DNA of 64,000 bases from Sinotaia quadrata. Lineage: Eukaryota; Mollusca; Gastropoda; Architaenioglossa; Viviparidae. Below, piece by piece: positions 12,801-24,800 of the stretch. Every line of letters starts with the position of its first letter. Positions within the stretch are counted from its first letter, which is position 1. The notes beneath the pieces are model-generated. The model had not been told where the DNA came from. It saw nothing but the letters and a program-made list of their open reading frames with translations, and did not search any database. A program made the translations under genes and the position numbers. The stretch spans positions 23,353,701-23,417,700 of the forward strand of contig CM054184.1 of the NCBI GenBank assembly GCA_028829895.1. Reading direction: 5' to 3'.

Positions 12801-15800
12801 CGGATGAACATAAGCAACACACTTCGGGTGTCATTGTCTCCTATTACCCCCAGATGAAACCGTCTCGTTGCAAAGAAACAAGTTCAGGGTTCTCATTGAT
12901 TTAGCGTTCTAGTGAGTTAAAATGTTAAATCACTTTATATTCATTTTTTGGTGTAACTATATTTTAATATGAAGGCACGTTTAAATACAATTAAATTAAG
13001 ATTATTAAATCAAAACAATCTAAAATATAAACAATCAACGTCCCCACACATCTCTGGGCCGCGGTAAATTTATCAAACGTTGACCGGTCTGCGGCGATGA
13101 AAAGGTTGGGGACCACTGGACTAGACAACATTTTGCGTTAAGTTTTAAGAAAACTATTAAATTTCATCGAAATATTGCTACAGTAAAACAATCATTCATT
13201 ATTTTTAAGTTATGATTTGTTAGAAAGTTTTATTTTGATCATTAACGAGGTTAGCTAAATATCGGCCATTTAAAATATGGTCGCAAGTGGGTGATGATTT
13301 GTTATGACAAACTGCTTATATTAAAAACAATCCTATGCAAGAAATACAGACTGGAAATGATTAAACGATGATTCATGATGAGATTAATTGTTTGTGAAAA
13401 TATATTAACTAATCGGCGATATATTTTATAAAGCACCAATCCAAAATAAAGAACGACAACTCATAATACTGAAGGATTTTTGTCTGTGTTCGTCTGTAGC
13501 TGGCCAATATATAAGTAAAACTATGAAACACTTTAGCTTTCAATTTTCAAGATATTAATAATTACAATTGCTGTTGAACTACAAAAAAGTAAACTGTAAA
13601 TAGTAACAACTAACACTAATAGTATTTTATTAAATTAAAGAGCATCAGTTTTGCTAGTTTTGAACAGTTTTTTTTTAAAATTATTAAAGTACACGCATAT
13701 ATTGTGCAAAATATAAATTATGACTTTATTTACTTAGAATGATCATGCTGTCAGTTACAGAAATTAGAAACACTGCATTATAATAAATGTTTCATTTTAC
13801 CATTTTTCCTCTTCAACAAGTGTGCAGATGTATTGCATGAAACTACATTTTTGAGATGTTATATTTCTAAATCTATACAAAAAGATTGTCTAAAACTTCA
13901 CCCAGTAAATGTATATATTCTAAAGAGCAAGTATACCAAATCTGGATGATGTACATGAAGTAGTTTTTATTTTACAAGATTCCAAAAGAGACGTTTTATT
14001 CAGTTTTTGACCACTTGCCGTTTGAAAATGTAAACAAAATGCTATTTTGAGAGGATTGTATTTCATTTTCTATGAATCTGTGATCCTTAAAAAAGAATCA
14101 ACAATATATTTGTGTTACAGAGAGTTGAAATAGCAAAGATAAGCTTTGTATGTTTCATAGTTTTTGTTGTGTGGTCATTTCAAAAGGGGTCTTTGTGAAA
14201 TCTGTGTTTTTCTGCAATTTATGCCAAACTTTGAACTGTCATAACTTTTTTCCTATTAAAGCTAGAGCTCCAAAATTTTGTATGCAAACTTACTTTGAGG
14301 TAGATAACATAACCTGCAAATATCAGCTTATTTGGCCAGACATCAAAATTTGAGTGGTCTTACCTATTATATCTGACTAAAACTGATCAGAATTAAACAA
14401 AGCAATATTGGATAATGTATCACAACAATTTAATTAATTTTGCACAATGTGATGTGTAAATTTAGTATGATGATTATATGTTTCTCAAATTATCAGCCCC
14501 AATTTTAACAATACTTCTGAAGCAAAATATACTCTTCACATAGAGACAGATCAGTCTTTGTATCCGACTAAAACATTAATTGTGAAGCAATGTTTTAAAA
14601 CATACAGTTCAAATAATTATTTTTTCACAATGCCACAAGAAATTACAATTTTTTTTTTAATATGAAAAAAACATGTTCATCTGTTTGTCCATCTGTCAGT
14701 CTGTGTGTTTGTGTGATAATAGGATATGGGGATTTAATTTATTTTGACTTATCAGTATTAGAACTTAAATGTTTTTGCCTTGAATTAGAAAATGAAGTTA
14801 TAAAATTATTTTAACACTAGTCATAGTCTTATTTTCTTTAGTGAGCAAATGTGTAAGGACTGATGGTTTAGGTTAGTCAAGATTCATGCGTCTCCAGCAT
14901 ATTTAAACCATATATAATTTCTTCAGAAAAGTATTTATTGAATTTTACAAAAGATTTATTATAAAGAAGACCTATCTGGGCAGAGAGCTGAGACAGAGGA
15001 AGTGAAACAATCGCTCATTCCCTGGTAAAGTAGTAGCCATAACTCAGACTTGGGTCATCTCAACCCTAAAAAACATTCTTCAGAATGAAAAATGAAATTC
15101 CATTCTCAGGAAAAAGCAATGCTTTCTATTTCCAGAAGGGGACCTCAAAGCTAAATACATGGCTCAACCATCCCTACTGATGATGAAGGCTGACTTTGTG
15201 CAACATGACATTTTTACAGTAACATTATATCACTCCTTACACTAAACTAAGTGATATTTTCTTCATGAGTGCTGTCATTCCTTGCTACATATTGTTATAT
15301 GAGTGCTGTGTTATTCTGCACTATGTTGACAATGCTGTCACAATTCTTCACTAAATGCCTATGATTGATACGAGTGCTACACTTTGCCTCACCAGTACTT
15401 TATGACTTCACTATCTTCAGCACCAAGTGATTGGAACAGGAGAGCTATGTGAGCTGTAAACTTTGTTTTACTATTATACCCTGCTACACTGGCAGCAATA
15501 TCACATTTTGTTAGTGTGCTACCAGCATTGATATGCTACATTCTCTTTTAGATTGGTTATTACACAAATATTGGTGTTAATGGGAAGTGTAGATTTATAA
15601 GTTTGCTTATGTATATTGTTGCAAGCTTCAAATACTAAAAGATATTGGTGTTAATGGGATGTGTAGATTTATAAGTTTGCTTACTGTGGCAGAGTAAATT
15701 TGCCTATCCCTATTTACAGACTTAATTGTTATATAAATTGCTAAATTGTCATAGTGACCTGACCTTGGGCACTCCTTATGATGGTATTTTTGTGTCAGAG

Positions 15801-18800
15801 TTGGAGTAAACACTTGAGTTGAGAATATGCTAGAAATTGTTGATGCAATGCAAACCAGTTCCGACTGGATGAGTAGTTCTTAATTATCCAATGGTTAAGA
15901 TTTACGAGAACGAGACCAACCAATCGGCTGAGATCAAAAAGTTTACCCATTGTAGAGAATTCTATTTTCTAATCACTTTGAATTTGGAGTGGCAAGAAGT
16001 CTGGTCATGAAAGGTGGCCGTTAGCTTAATGGTGAGTTAATTGACTGACTGAGAGAGAATGGACTTTAAAATATTTTGTGCATTTTTTGTTACTGATTGC
16101 ATTTTATGTAGAGATGTATGATGTGAGTAGACTATTGTTTCTACAAATTGTGAAACTACACTACACTCCATTGAATCTGGTGGCAAGATATGCTGACTAC
16201 ATCGAGCAATTTCTGGTACAGGGAAGTTACTAGAAATTGCTACAATTGTTGTTCTGCTTGAAGGAGCTGGTATGGGGAATAAAAGCACCCAGGTTAGCTT
16301 CAAGAGAATAGCAATGAATCAATGTTTTCAACGTGAGGAGAGAAACGTGGAGTTGACATGGACAATAACTTGTGACATTAGCACACGAAAGACTTAATGA
16401 GACAGCGTTTAAACAAGGTTATGTAGAAACTATTATTGCTTATCTCTAATAATTCAATTTCTGTTCTCTGATAAGAACTATCTTGTGATTTGTATTGACA
16501 TTAAGTTGTTGAATTGTATTTTAGGATATAAGATTGTGTAGTATAAAAAATTATTCAAACATGGTTTCGTGGAAATATTGATGTCAAGTAATCTTTTTCA
16601 TTTTATTATTTATATCTGATTGTTCATTTAATAAATTTATTGACCTTCTTACACAAATATATCATTGGAGAAGAAAGTGGGTGGATGGGGGCTCACTAAA
16701 TATAGATTAAAGATGGATTTGTTTTCTCCTTTAGTAAGTTTTCCACCTATGGAAATATTGTGTGATGGTAAATGTTTGTCTTTAATGTTGTGGAAGAGAG
16801 AAAATGTTTACAGCACATGTATATCCGCCAAATGAAAGAGATGAATGGTGTATTCTGGAAAATTATTAATAACATAAATTAAGATTCTCATCACTTGTAA
16901 TTAGTTATGGATGATTAATTAATTAATAATAATCAAAACCATTAACTAGGTGGCGTTGGCGTCACACTTATGTATATTATTACATATATATATATAAGAA
17001 AAAATACTAGTTTATCAGTTTTGGGTCTTGCTTATGATGTAGTAATGAAATATGCAAAATCCATTTATAATTTGTGATAATTTTTATACCAGTGTGCAGC
17101 TTTTCAAAGATCTATTTGCAAATTGAGTAGGTGTAGTAGGAACAGTCAAAACAAAGAGAAAAGGATTTCCAAATGTTTTAAGAAATATAAAAGTTTGTGG
17201 AAAAAAACTCAGAGAGGAGGTATGGTGGCATAGAGTGGAAGAAGTTCTTACTGTTCAGTGGTGAGACAAAAAAAAAAACCCTGTTAATGTTATGTCAATA
17301 GACAGGATGCCAATAATGCATTTATAGTTCGAATAAAACCTGTTAATGTTATGTCAACTAGACATGATGCCAATAATGCATTTATAGTTCAAATAAAAAG
17401 TGAAATAAACAGCAAGTTTCAAACAATTACAGATAGGCAACCTGAAGTTATTAAAGATTATACAACATTTATGACTTGAGTAGATAAATCTAATAAGCTA
17501 ATCAATAAATATAATATGCTTAGAAAATGTAATAAGTGATGGAAAACTATTTTTTCAAGTGATTTACAATATGCAGGTCAATAGTTTCATTCAATATTAT
17601 TATTAAGATTTTAATCAGAAAAATACTGATATTCCAGAATTTTAAAAAAGTAATATAAATGCACAATTAGAATTTACTGAAGAATTAATTAGGAACTTAG
17701 CTGAAATAAACATGGATGATCCAATCCATCTGCACATACAAAAACTACATTTTTATCCCACCCTATAATTCCAGTTATGACTTGTGTTAACAAGGAATTG
17801 TAAACTTTGCTATGCAAAATATAAAACTGAAGGAGAAATAGAAACAAAATGTAGAAAACATACAGTGCATTGTTGCTTAAATTGTAATAGAAATTGTCTT
17901 CTTAACCATAATGAAAATTTGTAAATATCACAATATTTATAGATATTAATGTATATGTGAAATATAATTTTCTGGAAGTTTTTATCTTTACATTATCAAC
18001 AACAACAAAAATTATCTTTATATAACATGAATACATTTTCCTACAATGAATAGAAGATTTTATTTCTAATTTTTAAATATGTTTATACGGATTTATACTT
18101 TAAAATATTAAAGTCTATGATTGGATTGCTGTCCTTGATTTTTCACAATTGATGACAAAAGCCTTAAATATATAACATTCATTGTCTGAAAATTAAAAAC
18201 ACAGGATATCCTTGGCAAATGGCTATTTCTTGCAAATATAACATCATTTTTTATTTTGTATAAATATGTTAGCTTTTAGCTGAAGGTTTTTATTATTGAT
18301 GTAAATTCTTAATCCCCCTTCCCCAATTACGGTTTGTTTTAGTGCACTGAACTTTATAAATGTCATCAATAAACAACAAAACAATAACTTTATAGAAAGA
18401 ATATTCATTTTCATCTTTGTTGATATATATACATCTTTGTATATATATATACATATATATGACTTTCATGCAGATGGAACTGCATATACGCTAATTGCTA
18501 ATGAGACCATCCAAAATAAAATGCTGAGAATTACGATGGTGAATTTTATGATTTATTACTTACTATTGGTGAAAATGTGGAATAAAAGGGTTGTTCCAGC
18601 AGTTTATTTCATCCTTGATGCAGAACTATTTTAGTTCATGGCTAATCACTCCTGAATCCAATTATTTTGGAGGAAAATAATAATAGTCTAAAACTGATTT
18701 AAAATTAAAACATTGTGTATTTTTCATTTTATATAATAGTTTTAATTTATACTGAACCAGTGTTTATGAAATATTTTACTCAGTATGCCACTGCCATGTA

Positions 18801-21800
18801 AATTCTGTTTGATGTTCACTTCATAAAGTGTAAGATTTCTGCTTCTACACTTCTGTCAACAACCCTAATTATAACATCAAAAAAAATAAAGTGATTAGGG
18901 TAATGTATTTGATGAAATGTTCAATAGCTTTAAAAAAATAATCCTCTAATAATATTTCAATGTCACCTTTCTCGGCACTGCTTTCCTGTTCGACCCTTGA
19001 GGTGTTTGGAGATGAGGGTCCAGCGCTTAGGACCGTATTCTTGGACTAGATGAATGACTTTGTTGTCTTCCTGCAATGGGAATAAAACTTTCAGTTCAAA
19101 AGATAAAAATAACATAGTATACAATGGAAAGATTTCTGAAGGACTGTTGACAAACAAAAAGAAATGAAGGGAAAGACTTATGCAGTGAAAATGCTTGATT
19201 AGGAAAAATTAAAAAATAAATGAATGGTACCTTATTACAATACAAAAAAAAACAACAACAAAACCAACCGAGAACTGAGTTATTATATTAGTTTAATTGC
19301 AATCATTAAAACTTAAATGAACGTCTGTTCTGATTCATGCAAACTATATTTAAACAAATCAGTGAAAGGTGTGACACTGACAGACATAAAAATCATGAAC
19401 AATCTATTTTTATTTTTCAAAGTAACATACAGGTCAAATTTCATCTATTAGTTCTAAGCACATGCATTAAGAGTTGCAAAAACAAAGCAGGAATACAATA
19501 CACAAAATCAGGTAAATCATCAATGAAAAGTTGCAATCATTATGCTAAGTATAGTATCAAAGGCACACTAGCAGATACAATGGGGATGGGTACTGAAGAG
19601 GGCATTGAAAATGTTTTTAAGTACCAAATATCAATATAGAGCAGAGGTGTCAAACTCAATCCTACAGTGAGCCAGTTTAAATTCAAATGTCCCTTCCTAG
19701 GATCACACAGATTGGTCATAAAAATATATTATGTCAAAAATAGTAATAATTTATTGAACATCAATTGTATAACAACAGTATATGAATTCAATTCAAAATC
19801 GTATGTAACAATATCAAAACACTGAAAAATAAACAAATGGCACTAAATAAATTCAGGGACTGATTACTTCCAAATGTGACATTTCTAGATTATTGCATCA
19901 AAGTCTGGAACAAGTGACTGTGCGGTTTACTACCTTAAGAAGTCTGGATCAAGTGACTGCACTGTTACTGTCTTGAGAAGTCTGAAACAAGTGACTGCAC
20001 TGTTACTGTCTTGAGTAGTCTGGAACAAGTGACTGCACTGTTACTGTCTTGAGAAGTCTGGAACAAGTGACTGCACTGTTACTGTCTTGAGTAGTCTGGA
20101 ACAAGTGACTGCGGTTTACTACCTTAAGAAGTCTGGAACAAGTGACTGCACTGTTACTGTCTTGAGAAGTCTGGAACAAGTGACTGCACTGTTACTGTCT
20201 TGAGAAGTCTGGAACAAGTGACTGCACTGTTACTGTCTTGAGAAGTCTGGAACATGTGACTGTGCAGTTTACTACCTTCAGAAGTCTGGAACAAGTGACT
20301 CTAGTTATTACCTTGAGCAGAGCATTCAGGTGTATATCTGAAAGTTATTTAACACAACTTTGATTTGTTCACAATCATGACAGAATAGTTTCTCACAAAT
20401 GCATGTTATGCCTAACATAGATAAAGTTTTTTTATCTGTCAGACATCATGTAGCCGACATGGATATCATGTGTTGTAAATTTCTTTGGCTTTGTTTCAGG
20501 TTCATATTGTTTTATTTTTGTTTGTTTTAATCTTCAGTGCCTTCAATTCAACCCTCTTCTATAGCTAGTTTAAAATATCTAAATATAATTAAAACCTCAA
20601 CATAATAAGTGACAATGAAGCAGTCAAATATATTTTTGTTTTTTTAAAAAGTTATATTGAAACCAATTGTGTGGAACAATCATTGCCCAGCCCATCATAG
20701 CAAACGAGTGCTGACGAATCTACATTAACAGGGGCAGAGTAGAAATAAACTCTTCAAATGCAATAAAAGAATTAAAAGCAAAGGTGGTAGGGGATGATTT
20801 AAGGATCAGTAAAATGCTTTTAATAAAAACTGCAATTAATTTTGTTTAAAAGAGAAGTAATAAAACTGAATATTTATTATTTTTCTCATTTTTCGACAAA
20901 GACAAATATAGTGAGGTTTTTTTGTTTACCTGAACCTATTATTATATATTTGATGTTAGCAGCTGTCATCATTATTTGCCCCCAATCCCCGTTACTGGCA
21001 TTCTTTCGCTAGCAAGTTGTCATAACAAACTGTGAGGTACTCATGGTCACAATTTTCAAGGGTTGATTAAGATAAATTCTTTTTTGCTATTTCTTTGATA
21101 GCTGTGGTAGAGCAAAAATTATTAGTCTGTTGTTTTCATTTTTCACTTTCATCATCCACTGATTTAGAAATTGTCTTTTATTACCAGAGTGTATGTTTTA
21201 TGAATGAATGATTTGTGAGACGACTGATTTCTGTTTTTTCTTTACTTATGAAAGGGAATCCATAAAACAATATAAATCATAATCAGGAAAAGTAAATTGC
21301 CCAACTATTGTTTCAAAAGGGTGAGTGTGATATTTACATTGTATTGTTCTGCACTGTTTACATTTCATTCCATTTACAATCTTTCATACAAACACAACCC
21401 TGCATGCATTAATCAAAAGAACCAAAAAACATCCATGGTGTTTGCATGTCAGATGCTGTGCTCCTCAATCAACAGATCCATATGTAGTGTTGACATATCA
21501 CCAAAGGACTGAATAAAGTTGTGTGATTGTGGTGACAATGTGACATATTACAATGACATTCCTAATTTATACATTCTATATTCTTTCATACATCCACCCC
21601 AACCTACTTGGTGACAAATGGTGACTGACATGATACTGATTACTCCTTTTTTCTTTTTTTTCTCCCCCTGCTCCTTCGGTGACAATTATGTAATCAAACG
21701 ATCACATTACTTTTAAATTCTATTGTTAAATTTTAACAAAATTAAGTAGTAAGAATAAAGACAAATGGTGATTGTGTTTTAATTATAATCATCTTTTATT

Positions 21801-24800
21801 CGAGAACTATTGAAATAAACATTGAATATGTTTTTAATACTATGGCTGTCTTTTGGGCCATTCACTTATCAGTGGTAATCATTAGATCTTTTCCTCCCAT
21901 TCCTATCAACTATTAGAGTCCTAGATGAAGTGTCAGGGCCTTGTTCCACTTTTGCTTTAAGAGTATTGATGATATGCAAGCGGTCTGTGATAGGTGAGCA
22001 GTTTATGATATATGAGCAGTTTGCGATATATGAGTAGTTTGCAAATTGTGCAATGGTGATTGGATAAGATCTAGAAAAACTACTCTCCCCAGGTTGCAAA
22101 TGTAGTTTTAGAAAAAATAAATTTAGAATGATATTTCAGTGTAGAGACCAAACATTTTATAAAAAATATAAAAATGAATGTCATGTGGGTTAGATAAAAC
22201 AGACTGGCAGGCCAGATTTAGCCTATGGACTGTAGGTTTGACACCCCTGATATAGATAAGCAAGTTATCATAAAACGCTAGAAAGTAACTATTTAACAAG
22301 AAGACAATTTGGCACAGGTTTACTGATCCCAAAATGTCAAAGAAAATATATCAAAATTGGAATCAGTTACTAATCAGTCTAAATAATAGTACAATTCATA
22401 TGTAAAATGTTTCTTAAAATAAAGTACTGTACATGCATTTCACAGACATGTTTCTACTTCTAGAGTATACTATCTTCTTTTGTGCATCTTTAAAAACTAG
22501 TAGTTATCATAAAGTGAAATAGTGCAAATGTATGGCACTTTAAATGAGTATACCTCTTGAATACAATAAATGAAAAAGTGTATTACTACTGCTTAGAATT
22601 AGACTCAAATATTTAGTCTAAATCAATATCTATATTTACCAAAAATGAAAAAAATGCCAAGTTTGCTGTAAAATTTCCTCATGTCTTTTTAAACTACTTC
22701 TTTTACATTCATCTTTGAATTATTCTTATATAATGGTGTCCCCTGCTTGTCCTGGAGTTGTTATTACAACTTGGTATCCCATGTTTATATGTCATACATG
22801 TGCACTTACCTCTTTAGTCCAAGGTCCCTTAATAAGATCTGGGTTAAGCACTTTGTGCCAACGATGCTGACACTGTATGTCCGTGCGGTCTTCAAAATAG
22901 CTGGATACAGATTTCCAGTCATGAAATCCTTTGGCTTCTACAATTTTGCGCAGTTTTTCGTCCTGAAATATCAGCTAAATCAAACAACTGATTCACTCAA
23001 AGCAAAAGATTTTATATAAGCAGATACAGCTTATAGTTTTAGAATAGATACAGATACAGAATATACAATAGAAACAATTTAATTTGTTTTTTAAAATTCA
23101 AAGAAACAGTCGTATAGAATTAGAAAGATCAGAGGTTAAAACTAACAAAATCCTGAAATTTCAAGCCACTCAACTCTTGAAATGAACTTTGCACTGTAAT
23201 AATGAGAAATGAGTGTGATGATTATATACATTACAGCTCTAACAAGACTGTACCATAAAATAATAATTATACATAAACATTTGGATTCTAATGTATTATA
23301 TATATAAAAAAATACAGACATAAGAAAATGTATAGGTTTAAAATGTTGGCTATAATTGTATGTTCATTTAAAACTGTAAGTGAATGGTTTAGTTGGAGAG
23401 AAAGTTCCTAGAAAAGAAATAATTGTTGAATCCTAACACTGATGAACACTATAACAATGCATTTTGTTTTGTACATTCAATTAATATTATATAACAGATT
23501 AGGCAATTAACTTTTTTCTGACTGGAAGAATTTTCCAAACAATTTAAATAAACAAATGCATAGGTTGAAGATAGGAAGTGTGCTAGTGTAGTTTGCACCT
23601 ACAAGAGAGCTCTTGGCTTATATGTAAAAGGCCTTGGTCAGATGCACAAACTGAAAAATAATGAAAAGATTTGTTAAAGTTAAAAACTTGCATTAGTTGT
23701 GTGATAACTGCCTATTCAATGTATCTGCAAGACATTACATTGACAGACTGAAAATGTCTTTGTTATAACGGAAATTCTGAAAGGCAAGTTTATTAAAACT
23801 GAGACAGAATGGGCATGTTTAATATTTATTTTAGCGATGTAGGTTGGAACCATTGTTTAATATCTATTTTAGTAATGTAGAGATTAGAACCATTGTTTAA
23901 TATCTATTTTAGTAATGTAGAGATTAGAACCATTGTTTAATATTTATTTTAGCAATGCATAGATTTAATATATATTTTAGCAATGTGCAGATTAGAAGCA
24001 TTGTTTAATATGTATTTTAGTAATGTGCAGATTTAATATCTATTTTAGCAATGTACAGATTTAATATCCATTTTAGCAATGTGCATATTAGAACCATTGT
24101 TTAATATATATTTTAGCAATGTGCAGATTAGAAGCATTGTTTAATATGTATTTTAGTAATGTGCAGATTTAATATCTATTTTAGCAATGTACAGATTTAA
24201 TATCCATTTTAGCAATGTGCATATTAGAACCATTGTTTAATATCTATTTTAGCAATGTGCAGGTTAGAACCACTGTTTAATGTCTATTTTAGCAATGTGC
24301 CAGTTAGAACCATTGTTTAATATCTATCTTAGCAATGTGCAGGTTAGAACCACTGTTTAATGTCTATTTTAGCAATGTGCCAATTAGAACCATTGTTTAA
24401 TATGTATTTTAGTAATGTGCAGATTTAATACCTATTTTAGCAATATACAGATTTAATATCCATTTTAGCAATGTGCCAATTAGAACCATTGTTTAATATC
24501 TATTTTAGCAATGTGCAGGTTAGAACCACTGTTTAATATATATTTTAGCAATGTGCAGGTTAGAACCACTGTTTAATGTCTATTTTAGCAATGTGCCAGT
24601 TAGAAGCATTGTTTTAATATCTATTTTAGCAATGTGCAGGTTAGAACCACTGTTTAATGTCTATTTTATCAATGTGCCAGTTATAACTATTGTTTAATAT
24701 CTATGTTAGCAATGTATAGTTTAGAACCATTGGAAAGTTTTAAAATAGAAGCAGCTGGAGACAAGTGGGCTTGATATAGTGTGAAGTTTCAATGAAATAA

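Larger units (their letters stand above)
10942..13118 (+). mobile_element. hAT-family DNA transposon, 2177 bp, with perfect 8-bp target duplication and unusual cargo
   Basis: Ends CAGTGGTCCCCAACC and GGTTGGGGACCACTG form perfect 15-bp terminal inverted repeats, flanked on both sides by GACTAGAC (10934-10941, 13119-13126). The ends and the 8-bp duplication are typical of Charlie-like hAT elements. Only the C-terminal part of a hAT transposase is left (12726-12899). Between about 11000 and 12720 the interior is A+C-rich on the plus strand and carries several unrelated short open frames, so the element probably replaced most of its transposase with other DNA. The clean ends and duplication suggest a fairly recent insertion. 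Confidence 0.92.
6900..18966 (-). other. Myb: Myb intron 4, 12.1 kb
   Basis: This is the largest intron seen. It contains two opposite-facing solo LTRs, a hairpin, a 2.2-kb hAT element, a 0.7-kb dispersed repeat and a piggyBac pseudogene. The remaining stretches (8570-8850, 8930-10480, 13130-13680, 14365-15540, 17930-18960) are AT-rich with no coding signal that I can support. Confidence 0.85.
19642..22249. mobile_element. hAT-family element, 2608 bp, 8-bp target duplication
   Basis: Left end CAGAGGTGTCAAAC and right end GTTTGACACCCCTG form imperfect inverted repeats, flanked by ATATAGAG (19634-19641) and ATATAGAT (22250-22257), 7 of 8 bases identical. No transposase was recognised inside, so it is non-autonomous. 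It contains a 38-bp minisatellite (19893-20310) and a segment (20540-20915) also found beside the piggyBac relic at 30340-30740. Confidence 0.85.
19071..22809 (-). other. Myb: Myb intron 3, 3.7 kb
   Basis: Most of this intron is one hAT element (19642-22249). The flanks 19071-19641 and 22258-22809 show nothing recognisable. Confidence 0.85.

Noticed and set aside
6956..16966. One 10-kb transposon with 1.3-1.6 kb terminal inverted repeats (Maverick-like)
   Set aside because: Each arm has its own TG...CA ends and its own 5-bp flanking duplication, and nothing between them encodes expected genes. Two independent solo LTRs explain the data.
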